A stretch of DNA of 46,981 bases from CAZHGD01 sp964531735 (GTDB taxonomy: Bacteria; Armatimonadota; UBA10988), in NCBI GenBank assembly GCA_964531735.1, contig CAZHGD010000045.1, positions 1 to 46,981 of the forward strand, given 5' to 3'. Below, one piece after another: positions 34,009 through 42,728 of the stretch; position 1 is the stretch's first letter, and each line of letters starts with the position of its first letter. The notes beneath the pieces are model-generated. The model saw only the letters and a program-made list of their open reading frames with translations, was not told the origin of the DNA and did not search any database. The translations under genes were made by a program, and so were the position numbers.

Positions 34009-34224
34009 CGACAACTGCGTCTGGCGACCGAGTCGCGTGTGCTGGCTGGTTGGCACCGGGTGTTGCGCGTCGCTGCACGGAACAGCGCCCGGTCTCGTGC
34101 TCGGCACCAGCGGCCCCGCGTGGCCTCGCGTGGCCCTTCTGCAACAGAGCTCGGCGGCAGCAGATGGTTTCTTTGTGGGGTAGGTTGCGCCTGCGTTGCG
34201 TCACGGATGAGGTCGCCGGGCCAA

Positions 34225-34241
34225 AATGCCGAATAGGCATT
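34225..34241. promoter_or_regulatory. Palindrome before the PocR/PAS kinase
   Basis: Perfect 6-base arms AATGCC (34225-34230) and GGCATT (34236-34241) flank a 5-base centre GAATA. It lies 14 bases before the AAGGAG ribosome site of the kinase at 34267, so it could be an operator or an mRNA hairpin controlling translation. Confidence 0.35.
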
Positions 34242-34266
34242 GGGGAGGTTGGCCAAGGAGTGCTGC

Positions 34267-37200
34267 GTGTCCGAGCGAGGTCCTCGCGAGCCGCGGGAGG
34301 GCGAACTGGTCTGGTGGTCGGGTGAGTTCACCGACCGCAGGCGCGAGAACTCCTATCGGTCAGCCCGGACGCGAGCGATCCAGGGGGTGGTCCAGAGTTG
34401 GCTGACCGCGTTGGGTCTGGTGATGGTGGGTCGCTTCCTGGCCAGCCTCGGGCCCGGCGCGGTGGCGGCCGACCGGCCGCCGGTCGAGCTCGGGTATGGT
34501 CTGCTGTGTCTGGCTGCGGCGGCCGGGGCTGGCCGCGTGTCGCTACGCCGCCTGCCCGTCGGACTGCTGACCGTGGCCGGGCTGGCCGCACTGCCGGCCT
34601 GCGCCAAAGGATGGTTGGGGCCGTCACCGCCGTCTAGTCACCAGGCGCTCTTCGCACTCGCCGCGGTCTGGACAGCCTGTGTCACCATCTGGCTCAACGC
34701 CCCGCTTGGTCTGGTGGCCGTAGCGTCGCTCGCGGGCCTCCTGGCTGCGACTCAAGCCACCTCGAACCAGGCCCTGTTGGTCGCTGCCGTGGGTGGTTAC
34801 GGCCTGGCGTTGGGCTGGAACCGGGCCTGGCACCATCAGTGGTGGGTCAGCCGCTCGCCGTCGTTGCTGTCGGGCGACCACCTCATCGACGTGTTCGTCA
34901 ACCTGTCGCCCATCCAAACGTGCTACCTGTCGCCTGATCACCACTTTCTGTTCGCCAATCGAGCGTACGCGGAGGTGGCCGGCTGCCACTGGAGCGACTT
35001 GCTCGGACACACGCCCGAGGTGGTCTTCCACCCGGAAGTGGCGGCCGAGCGCAAGCAGCTTCTGGCTCAGGCCGCGCAAGGCCGGCCGGTCATGTTCGAG
35101 ACTGAACGGCGGCCCACCGGCGAGCGGAGCGGCAACGTCTACCTGGGCACCTACACGCCCGACCTCGACCAGGCCGGGCAGCTTCGCGGCACGCTGGTCA
35201 CCATCCTCGATGCCACCGAGTTGCGCCGGACGCAGGCCGCCCTGGCCGATGCCGAGCAGCGCGCCAACACCATCCTCGGCGCCCTGAACGATGTGGTCTT
35301 TCTAGTCGACCTCGAGGCGGTCGTCGGGTACGTGACGCCGTCGTGCCAGGCTGCTTTCGGCTACCAGCCCGACGAACTGGTCGGGCGCAGCGGCTGGGAG
35401 CTGATCCACCCCGATGACCAAGCGGTGATGAAGGCCGAAATGGTCAAGGTGCTGAGCGCCGCCAACGATCACGTGCCGACCGAGTTCCGGTTCCTCCACG
35501 CCGATGGGTCGTGGGTGCCCTGCGAAGCGCTGGCCTCGGCGCACGCCGGCCACGACCAACCGGCGGGCGCGGTCGTGTCGGTGCGCGTGGTGGCCGAACG
35601 CGCCGCCGCCCGCGAAGCCCAGCGCGAGAGCGAGGCCCGGTTCCGGGCGCTGTTTGAGGGCTCCGGCGACGCGGTCCTGGTGCGTGACGGCGAGACGTTG
35701 CGCTGCATCGACGCCAACCCGGCCGCGCTCAAGCTGTTCGGCTGTTCACGCGAGGACCTCCTGGGACGGCGGCCGCTCGATGTCTCGACGCCGTTGCAGT
35801 CCGGCGGCCGCAGCGCCGAGCAGATGCAGCAGGACGGGCTCAAGACACTCGATCGCACCGGCCATCTCTCCTACACCGGGCGGTACCAGCGGCCCGACGG
35901 CACCTGCTTCGACGCCGAAGTCACGGCGTTCCGCGTCAAGGCCGCCGGGAGCTCACTGATCTTCAGCGTGGTTCGCGACATCACCGCGCGCCTCGAGGCT
36001 GAGGAGAGACTGCGCAGCAGCGAAGAGCGGCTGCAGTTGGCGCTGGACAGCGTCAACGACGGCCTCTACGACTGGAACACGGTCACCGGCGAGGCGCATT
36101 TCAGCGACCGCTACGTCACCATGCTGGGCTATGAGCCGGACGAGATCGAGCGGTCGTATGGCGCGTTCAGCGCGCTGCTCCACCCAGAGGACCGGGCCAG
36201 TGTCGAGGAGACCGTGGCCGGCTACGGTCGCGGTGAGAGCAGCACCTACGAGCTGGAGTTCCGGATGCGTGCGAAGGACGGCACCTGGCGCTGGATCCGC
36301 TCACGCGGCCGGGCCATGGCCTACGACGACGACGGCAACCCGGTTCGGATGGTCGGCACGCACACCGATGTCACGGCGCGCCGGCAGGCCGAGGATGCCC
36401 TGCGCACCAGCGAAGCCATGATGCGGGCCACCCTGGACAACTTGCCGGTCGAGTTCTGGGCGGCCGACCTGGACGGCCTCTGCACGGCCCAGAATCCCGC
36501 GGCGGTGGCGGCGTTCGGTGACTGCCGTGGCCGCAACCTGGCCGACATCGACACCACCGACGAGGTGCGGCTGCGCCTGGTGGAGGCCTTCGAACGCGCC
36601 CGCTCCGGAGTGTCGGTCGAGACCGAGCACGAGATGCCCGTGGCGGGCCAGTCGCGGCACCTGCGCACGTACCTGACGCCCATCCGCGTCGGCGACGAGG
36701 TGGTCGGTGTGGTCGGCGTCAATCTCGACCTGACCGAGCACAAGCGCGCCGAAGAGGCTCTGGAGCGCCGCATCCTGGCCCTGACGCGTCCGCTGGGTGC
36801 CACCGCCGACCTCGACTTTGCCGACGTGTTCAACGTGGACGACCTCCAGCAGTTGCAGGATGCCTTTGCCGCGGCGACCGGCGTGGGCGCCCTCATCACC
36901 GATCCCGACGGCCGACCGTTGACGCGCCCGAGCAACTTCTGCGACCTGTGCGAGAGCATCATTCGGGCTACCGAGGTCGGCCGGCAGAACTGCGCGTACT
37001 CCGATGCGTACCTCGGGCGCGAGCGACGTGACGGCCCGGTGGTCCGGCCCTGTCTCAGCGGCGGGCTCCTCGACGGCGCCACCAGCATCTGGGTTGGGGA
37101 CCGGCATGTGGCGACCTGGCTGATCGGGCAGGTCCTGGACGAAGGCGCCGACCGCGAGCGCATCTGCGGCTACGCCACCGAGATTGGCGCCGATCAGAGC

Positions 37201-39198
37201 GCCTTCCGCGCGGCGTTGGCCGAGGTGCCGAACATGCCGCGCCGGCAGTTCGAGGCCGTGGCCCAATTCCTGTACCTGCTGGCGCGCCAGTTGTCGCTGC
37301 TGGCTCTCCAGAACACCGTGCAGGCGCGCGAGATCGTCGAACGCCGCCGCGTGGAGGCGGCGCTGCGCGACAGCGAAGAGCGCTTCCGCATGTTGGCGGA
37401 GAACAGCCGCGACGTGATCTGGCGAATGGACTTCGACGGGCGCTTCACCTATGTCAGCCCCTCGGTGCAGCAACTCCGGGGGATCACGCCCGAGCAGGCG
37501 CAGACCGAAACCCTGGCCGACTTCCCGCCCTCGTCGATTCCGCTCGCCCAACAGGCCTTCGAGGCTGCCATGGTGAGCATCGCCAAGGGCGAACCGGTGG
37601 CTCCGGTGCAGTTGGAGATGGAGCAGTGGCATCGCGATGGTGGCACGGTCTGGACTGAGGTGCATGCGGGCGTCATGGTCGACGCCGAAGGCCGGCCGGC
37701 GGGCTTCGTCGGTGTCACCCGCGACATCACCGCGCGGCGGGCAGCCGACCAGCGCCTGCGCGAGAGCGAAGCCACCCTCCGTGCCATCCTCGACGGTAGT
37801 TCGTTCAACATCGCGATGGTAGACCTCCAGGACTACGCCTTCATCGAGGTGAACCGTGCCTTGCTCGACTTCCACGACTTGAGGCGCGAGGACGTCATTG
37901 GTCGCACCGCTACCGAGTTGGGCCTGTTGGCACCGGAATCGCGAGGTGCGCGCTTGCGGAGCGGCGAGCACGAGATGACGGTCGAGGTCGCGCTGGCGCG
38001 TGCCGATGGTGCGTGTCGACGAGGTAGGCTGACCAACCAGCCGGTGGTGGTCGGTGGCCGGTCGTGCCTGGTGTCCATCTGGCAGGACCTGACCGAGCAG
38101 CGACTGGCCGAAGAGGCGTTGCGCCAACGGACCGAAGAGCTCAACCAGTTCTTTGGCATCAACCTCGATCTGCTGTGCATCGCCGACCAGAATGGCTGCT
38201 TCCGGCGGGTGAACCCGGCCTGGGAGGCCACGCTCGGCTACCCGTTGGCCAGCCTCGAGGGCGCGCAGTTCCTTGACTTGGTGCACCCGGACGACGTCGA
38301 GGCGACGCTTGCCGCCATGCGGCAGCTCAGCGAGAACCACCAGGTGCTGGGCTTCCAAAACCGCTACCGCTGCCACGATGGCAGCTACCGGTGGATTGAG
38401 TGGCGTTCGTCGCCTGCTGGCGAGACAATCTACGCGGCGGCGCGTGACGTGACCGAGCGGGTCGAGGCCGATGCCGAACGGGAGTTGTTGATCAGCAACC
38501 TGGCCGCCACCAACGCCGAGTTGGAGCGCTTCACCTATACTGTCTCGCATGACCTGAAGAGCCCGCTGATCACCATCAAAGGCTTCGCCAACTGGCTGAT
38601 GCAGGACTGGGCCGCCGGTCGCACCGACCGGGTGGAGCGGTGCCTCGATCGCATCGACAGCGCCGCCACTCGGATGCAGGATCTGCTGGACGACCTGCTG
38701 GAGCTGTCGCGCATCGGCCGGCTGGTGAATCCCTCTGAGGCGGTGCCGCTGGCGGTGCTGGCCGCCGAGGTCCAGGAACTGCTCCAAGGTCCACTGCTGG
38801 AGGCCGGCGTCACGCTGGTGGTCGAACCCGACTTGCCGGTGGTCTATGGTGACCGGCTGCGCCTGCTCGAGGTCGTGCAGAATCTGGTCGAGAATGGCAT
38901 CAAGTTCCGGGGTCGGCAGACCGCGCCGCGCATTGAGATCGGTGGTTGTGCCGAACCGGGCAATGGGCTGGTCCGGGTGTGGGTGCGGGACAATGGCAGT
39001 GGTATCGAGCCGGCGTACCAGGAGCGCATCTTCAACCTGTTTGACCAGCTCGATCCGAGCGCGTCGGGCACCGGGATCGGTCTGGCGCTGGCGCGGCGCA
39101 TTGTGGACTGCCACGGCGGCAGGATCTGGGCCGAATCCGAGGGCCTCGGGCAAGGCGCGTGCTTCTGCTTCACTCTGCCTGCCCCGCCGGAGTCGTGA
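34267..39198 (+). CDS. Giant membrane histidine kinase with about eight PAS domains and a PocR domain
   Basis: This 1643-residue kinase has several membrane spans (about 30-190) and five PAS domains (about 205-320, 335-450, 455-575, 585-705, 715-830). A PocR sensor domain follows (about 848-1015; contains NFCDLCESI, GRQNCAYSD, PCLSGGLLDGATSI). Three more PAS domains come next (about 1036-1155, 1167-1276, 1288-1396), then a phosphoacceptor domain (VSHDLKSPL, His1428) and an ATPase domain (1520-1640). PocR domains are predicted to bind small hydrocarbon derivatives such as propanediols. It has no receiver domain; a stand-alone receiver follows 8 bases later. GTG 34267 is chosen over TTG 34240 because AAGGAG lies six bases before it. 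Confidence 0.92.
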   Translation: MSERGPREPREGELVWWSGEFTDRRRENSYRSARTRAIQGVVQSWLTALGLVMVGRFLASLGPGAVAADRPPVELGYGLLCLAAAAGAGRVSLRRLPVGLLTVAGLAALPACAKGWLGPSPPSSHQALFALAAVWTACVTIWLNAPLGLVAVASLAGLLAATQATSNQALLVAAVGGYGLALGWNRAWHHQWWVSRSPSLLSGDHLIDVFVNLSPIQTCYLSPDHHFLFANRAYAEVAGCHWSDLLGHTPEVVFHPEVAAERKQLLAQAAQGRPVMFETERRPTGERSGNVYLGTYTPDLDQAGQLRGTLVTILDATELRRTQAALADAEQRANTILGALNDVVFLVDLEAVVGYVTPSCQAAFGYQPDELVGRSGWELIHPDDQAVMKAEMVKVLSAANDHVPTEFRFLHADGSWVPCEALASAHAGHDQPAGAVVSVRVVAERAAAREAQRESEARFRALFEGSGDAVLVRDGETLRCIDANPAALKLFGCSREDLLGRRPLDVSTPLQSGGRSAEQMQQDGLKTLDRTGHLSYTGRYQRPDGTCFDAEVTAFRVKAAGSSLIFSVVRDITARLEAEERLRSSEERLQLALDSVNDGLYDWNTVTGEAHFSDRYVTMLGYEPDEIERSYGAFSALLHPEDRASVEETVAGYGRGESSTYELEFRMRAKDGTWRWIRSRGRAMAYDDDGNPVRMVGTHTDVTARRQAEDALRTSEAMMRATLDNLPVEFWAADLDGLCTAQNPAAVAAFGDCRGRNLADIDTTDEVRLRLVEAFERARSGVSVETEHEMPVAGQSRHLRTYLTPIRVGDEVVGVVGVNLDLTEHKRAEEALERRILALTRPLGATADLDFADVFNVDDLQQLQDAFAAATGVGALITDPDGRPLTRPSNFCDLCESIIRATEVGRQNCAYSDAYLGRERRDGPVVRPCLSGGLLDGATSIWVGDRHVATWLIGQVLDEGADRERICGYATEIGADQSAFRAALAEVPNMPRRQFEAVAQFLYLLARQLSLLALQNTVQAREIVERRRVEAALRDSEERFRMLAENSRDVIWRMDFDGRFTYVSPSVQQLRGITPEQAQTETLADFPPSSIPLAQQAFEAAMVSIAKGEPVAPVQLEMEQWHRDGGTVWTEVHAGVMVDAEGRPAGFVGVTRDITARRAADQRLRESEATLRAILDGSSFNIAMVDLQDYAFIEVNRALLDFHDLRREDVIGRTATELGLLAPESRGARLRSGEHEMTVEVALARADGACRRGRLTNQPVVVGGRSCLVSIWQDLTEQRLAEEALRQRTEELNQFFGINLDLLCIADQNGCFRRVNPAWEATLGYPLASLEGAQFLDLVHPDDVEATLAAMRQLSENHQVLGFQNRYRCHDGSYRWIEWRSSPAGETIYAAARDVTERVEADAERELLISNLAATNAELERFTYTVSHDLKSPLITIKGFANWLMQDWAAGRTDRVERCLDRIDSAATRMQDLLDDLLELSRIGRLVNPSEAVPLAVLAAEVQELLQGPLLEAGVTLVVEPDLPVVYGDRLRLLEVVQNLVENGIKFRGRQTAPRIEIGGCAEPGNGLVRVWVRDNGSGIEPAYQERIFNLFDQLDPSASGTGIGLALARRIVDCHGGRIWAESEGLGQGACFCFTLPAPPES

Positions 39199-39206
39199 GG
39201 TGTGCT

Positions 39207-39671
39207 ATGCCGTCTGATGACGAACGCCGCATTCTGCTGGTGGAGGACAACGAAGCTCACGCCGAGCTGATCGAGTGGGCGCTGAACGAGGCCGGTGTCG
39301 ATATCGGCCTGGACTGGGTGTGCGATGGTGAACGCGCCCTGGAGTACTTGCTGGGTGGCGAGGCTCGCGCCGTCGGAGCGACGCGCCCGAGGCTCTGCCT
39401 CATCCTCCTCGACCTGCGGCTGCCCAAGATCGATGGTCTCGATGTGCTCCGCCAGGTGAAGGCGCAGCCGCACCTGAGCAGCGTGCCGGTGGTGGTCCTG
39501 ACCAGCTCGGAGCACGACCGCGACCTGCACGAGGCGTATCAGGCCCATGCCAACAGCTACCTGGTCAAGCCACTGCACCAGGCCGACCTGGTGCAGATGC
39601 TCGGCCTGATCGACACCTACTGGTGCGCAAACAACCGGCAGCCCCGTCAGCGGCCGGCGGACGAGGAGTAA
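39207..39671 (+). CDS. Rcp1-like single-domain response regulator
   Basis: This 154-residue protein is a receiver domain alone, of the Rcp1/CheY-like class that pairs with phytochrome-type and PAS kinases. Acidic residues Glu13-Asp14, phosphoacceptor Asp69 in LLDLRLP, and Lys in LVKPL are present, and the LEYLLGG loop is typical of this class. It starts 8 bases after the giant kinase and ends 10 bases before the hybrid kinase, so it is probably the phosphate shuttle between the two. It has no output domain. Confidence 0.93.
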   Translation: MPSDDERRILLVEDNEAHAELIEWALNEAGVDIGLDWVCDGERALEYLLGGEARAVGATRPRLCLILLDLRLPKIDGLDVLRQVKAQPHLSSVPVVVLTSSEHDRDLHEAYQAHANSYLVKPLHQADLVQMLGLIDTYWCANNRQPRQRPADEE

Positions 39672-39681
39672 GGCCGGCACC

Positions 39682-42027
39682 GTGACCAGACCGAACCGCA
39701 TCCTGCTGCTGGAGGACGAGCCCGCGCACGCCGAGTTGGTGCGCGAGGCGTTCGCGCGTGGCGAAAGCGCCACCGAGGTGAGTCTGGCAACGACCGTCGC
39801 CGAGGCGCGCGAGCGGCTGGCCAACGATGACTGGGACTTGGTGCTTGCCGACTGGTTGCTGCCCGATGGCAACGCACTGGACCTGTTGGCGCCCGAGCCG
39901 GTCCGCGACGACACGCCAGTAGTGGTCATGACCAGCCACGGCAACGAGCGCATCGCCGTCGACCTGTTGCGCGCAGGCGCTGTCGACTACGTGGTCAAGT
40001 CGGCCGCGACCCTGCTCGATCTGCCGCGCGTGGCGGCCAGGGCGCTGCGTGAGCACCGGCAGGCCGAGGAACTGCGCCGGACGCAAGCCGCGCTGCAGCA
40101 CTCGCAGGCCACACTGGAGTCCATCGTCCGGACCGTGCCCGACATCATCTACCGCCTGGACACGCACGGTCGCATCACCTTCATCAGCCATGCCGTGACC
40201 CGCTATGGGTACCGCCCGGAGGAGCTGATCGGCCGCCCGGTGGCCGACATCATCCACCCGAACGACCGTCAACGCGCCCTGTGTCGGGTCGACGAGCGGC
40301 GCACCCGCGGGCGCGCCACCCGCATGCTGGAGCTGCGGCTGCTCGCCGCCGCAGGCGACAGCCACCAGTTCGAGATGCACGAGCGTGATATCGATGGCGC
40401 CCCTGTCATGCTGTTCTCCGCCGAAGGGCTGTACGCCTCCGAGCAGCCGACCACCCAGACCTTCATCGGCACGCAGGGCATCGCCCGCGACATCACCTCG
40501 CGCCGGCAGAACCAGCGCCGCATGATGCAGTTGGCGAAGGCCGTCGAGGGCGCCACCGACGGCGTGCTGCTGGTCGATCCCGACGGTGCGGTCCGGTACT
40601 GCAATCCCTCGTTCCTGCGACTGACGGGCCTGTCCGAGGACGCCGTCCTGGGAAAGCGGCTGTCGGACGCGCTGGTGTCCAGCCCGGCCATGGACGATCT
40701 CGCCGAGCACCTCCGCCAAGGACGCGCTTGGCATGGGCGGCTGCGTGAGCGGCTGCCGGGCGGCCTCCAACTACGCGCGGATGCCAGCCTGTCGCCCGTC
40801 TGCGACGGCTCCGGCCACGTGGTCAACGCGGTCCTGGTGGTGCGCGACGTCGCCGAACAGGAGGCGATGGAAGAGCGGCTCCGGCAGGCGGTCAAGCTGG
40901 AGGCGATCGGCACGCTGGCTGGCGGCATCGCGCACGACTTCAACAACATCCTGACGGGCATCATCGGCCACGCCGAGCTCGCGCTGCTGGACCTGGACGA
41001 GGCGACCGACGCTGGTGAGAGCGTCAAAGAGATCCTCGACAGCAGTCGGCGGGCGGCCGATCTGACGCGCCAGATCCTGGCCTTCGCGCGCCGTGGCGAC
41101 AACGTGCGGGTGGTGATCGACCCGGGCCATGTGGTGCGCGAGGCGCTCCGTCTGCTGCGGGCCAGCTTGCCACCGACGGTCGAACTCACGCAGCACATCG
41201 CGGTGCAGGCCGGCAGCATCGCGGCCGATCCGGCGCAGGTGCACCAGGTGGTCATGAACCTCTGCTCCAACGCCTACCAGGCGATGGGTTCAGAGGGCGG
41301 ACACCTGGAAGTCTCACTGCGGCCGGTCGAGCTGAGCGCCGCGGAGTGCGTCGGCGAGCTCGATGGGCTGGCGCCGGGCGGTTACCAGTGCCTGGCGGTC
41401 ACCGATGACGGCCCGGGCATTCCGGCCAGCATGTTGCCGCGCGTGTTCGAGCCGTTCTTCACGACCAAGCCGATCGGCCAAGGCACCGGGCTCGGCTTGT
41501 CGGTGGTGCACGGCGTGGTCACCTCGATGGGTGGCCGGATCACCGCGCACAGCCGCCAGGGCGAGGGCTGCACCTTCCGCGTCTACCTGCCGACCGTGAC
41601 TGAGGTGGCCGACGACCAGGCGGCGGCCACACCGCGCGACGTGCCGCAGGCGGAGGGGCGCATCCTGGTGGTCGACGACGACGAGACCGTGCTGGCCTCG
41701 CTGTGCCTGATGCTCCGGCGCGGGGGCTTCGAGGTCGACGGCGACCGCTCGCCGCAGGCTGCGCTGCGGCGCATCGAGGCCGATGCGGCGGCCTATGACG
41801 CGGTCCTCTGCGACTACATGATGCCTGGCCTCACGGGCGTCCAACTCGGGCAGGCGTTGCTGGAGCGGCAGCCGGCGCTGCCGGTGCTGCTGATCACGGG
41901 GTTCGGTTCTGACCTGAACGAGGACCAGGCCATCGCCATGGGTTTTCGCGGCATGCTGTCGAAGCCGGTGCGCACGGCTGACCTGTGCGCTCGCGTGCGG
42001 GCGATGCTGTCCGCCAACCCGACCTAG
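39682..42027 (+). CDS. Hybrid histidine kinase: REC-PAS-PAS-HisKA-HATPase-REC
   Basis: This 781-residue soluble protein has an N-terminal receiver (1-125; Asp57), two PAS domains (about 145-275 and 285-395), a phosphoacceptor domain (AGGIAHDFNNIL, His418), an ATPase domain (about 490-645; DDGPGIP, GTGLGLS) and a C-terminal receiver (about 656-780; Asp711). It can both receive phosphate and pass it on, as a phosphorelay node would. It starts at GTG 39682, 10 bases after the Rcp1-like gene. Its stop overlaps that of the convergent HTH-thioredoxin gene by 3 bases through a shared CTAG. No DNA-binding output is encoded in this operon. Confidence 0.92.
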   Translation: MTRPNRILLLEDEPAHAELVREAFARGESATEVSLATTVAEARERLANDDWDLVLADWLLPDGNALDLLAPEPVRDDTPVVVMTSHGNERIAVDLLRAGAVDYVVKSAATLLDLPRVAARALREHRQAEELRRTQAALQHSQATLESIVRTVPDIIYRLDTHGRITFISHAVTRYGYRPEELIGRPVADIIHPNDRQRALCRVDERRTRGRATRMLELRLLAAAGDSHQFEMHERDIDGAPVMLFSAEGLYASEQPTTQTFIGTQGIARDITSRRQNQRRMMQLAKAVEGATDGVLLVDPDGAVRYCNPSFLRLTGLSEDAVLGKRLSDALVSSPAMDDLAEHLRQGRAWHGRLRERLPGGLQLRADASLSPVCDGSGHVVNAVLVVRDVAEQEAMEERLRQAVKLEAIGTLAGGIAHDFNNILTGIIGHAELALLDLDEATDAGESVKEILDSSRRAADLTRQILAFARRGDNVRVVIDPGHVVREALRLLRASLPPTVELTQHIAVQAGSIAADPAQVHQVVMNLCSNAYQAMGSEGGHLEVSLRPVELSAAECVGELDGLAPGGYQCLAVTDDGPGIPASMLPRVFEPFFTTKPIGQGTGLGLSVVHGVVTSMGGRITAHSRQGEGCTFRVYLPTVTEVADDQAAATPRDVPQAEGRILVVDDDETVLASLCLMLRRGGFEVDGDRSPQAALRRIEADAAAYDAVLCDYMMPGLTGVQLGQALLERQPALPVLLITGFGSDLNEDQAIAMGFRGMLSKPVRTADLCARVRAMLSANPT

Positions 42028-42638
42028 CCGGCCGCCAGGTAGGGCTCGAGGATCTTCCGCAAGGCGGCCTCGCTCGGCACGCGTCCGGCCAGCACGACCG
42101 TGTCTCCAACCGTCAAGGCGGGCGTCAGGAGCGGCCCGTAGGCCACAATGTCGTCGAGGTCGCTGATCATCTCGACAGTCGCCAGCCGGCCGCCAATCGC
42201 TCGGACGACACGGTGGGTGCGTTCGTACAGCGCCTTGCAGCGCCGGCAACCGGGCCCCAGAACGGCAATCCGGCAGGGCTCGTCGGCGTCTGCGGGCGCT
42301 GCTGGCGGCGCGGTCGCGGTGGCCGGCGGAGCGAGGAAGCGGGCCATGACCTCGAGCGCGCCACTGAGCCGCTCTACCTCGGCTTCGAGCTCGGTCACCC
42401 AGCGCTCGAGGACGGCGACCCGGTCCTCGACCTCGGCGCCCGGCACCGGCCCACGCGGCGTGCCCGGCGCAACCGCCTCGTCGCCGGCCAGCAGGCGCTC
42501 GACCTCGGTCTCGGGGATGCGATGCTGGCCGCCGGGCAGTTTGGTCGAGCGCAGCTTGCCATCGTAGATGTACCGCTTGATCGTCGGCACACTGAGCTGC
42601 AGGGCCTCAGCCGCCTCGGCGATGGTCAGGTGGCGCAT
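42024..42638 (-). CDS. HTH DNA-binding protein fused to a redox thioredoxin-like domain
   Basis: This 204-residue protein has three parts. Residues 1-50 are an excisionase/MerR-like helix-turn-helix (LTIAEAAEALQLSVPTIKRY, then GGQHRIPETEVERLL). Residues 69-102 are a coiled coil. Residues 121-204 are a small thioredoxin-like domain of the Thioredoxin_3/MTH895 type, with GPGCRRCK (Cys131 and Cys134), the TPAL cis-proline loop and VLAGRVPSEAALRKIL. The fusion suggests DNA binding controlled by a thiol-disulfide switch, but this is inference. ATG 42638 is chosen over GTG 42656 because GGAG lies eight bases upstream. It lies 90 bases downstream of the aquaglyceroporin gene. Confidence 0.85.
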   Translation of the reverse strand: MRHLTIAEAAEALQLSVPTIKRYIYDGKLRSTKLPGGQHRIPETEVERLLAGDEAVAPGTPRGPVPGAEVEDRVAVLERWVTELEAEVERLSGALEVMARFLAPPATATAPPAAPADADEPCRIAVLGPGCRRCKALYERTHRVVRAIGGRLATVEMISDLDDIVAYGPLLTPALTVGDTVVLAGRVPSEAALRKILEPYLAAG

Positions 42639-42697
42639 CCAACGAACTCCACTCACGGGTCGGCTGCTGTGCCAGCGGCCGACTTGTGCCAGTACGC

Positions 42698-42703
42698 ATG
42701 ATA
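42698..42703 (-). promoter_or_regulatory. -10 box of the HTH-thioredoxin gene
   Basis: TATCAT on the minus strand (42703-42698) lies 60 bases before the ATG at 42638. No good -35 box is seen. The surrounding sequence contains the direct repeat CGTA-N5-CGTA, a possible autoregulatory site. Confidence 0.3.
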
Positions 42704-42728
42704 CGACACGTCTGCCGCGAAGCGGGCG

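Noticed and set aside
36301..39153. Minus-strand frame of 950 codons inside the giant kinase
   Set aside because: It is exactly antisense to clear PAS, PocR and kinase domains; GC-rich third positions keep the opposite frame open.
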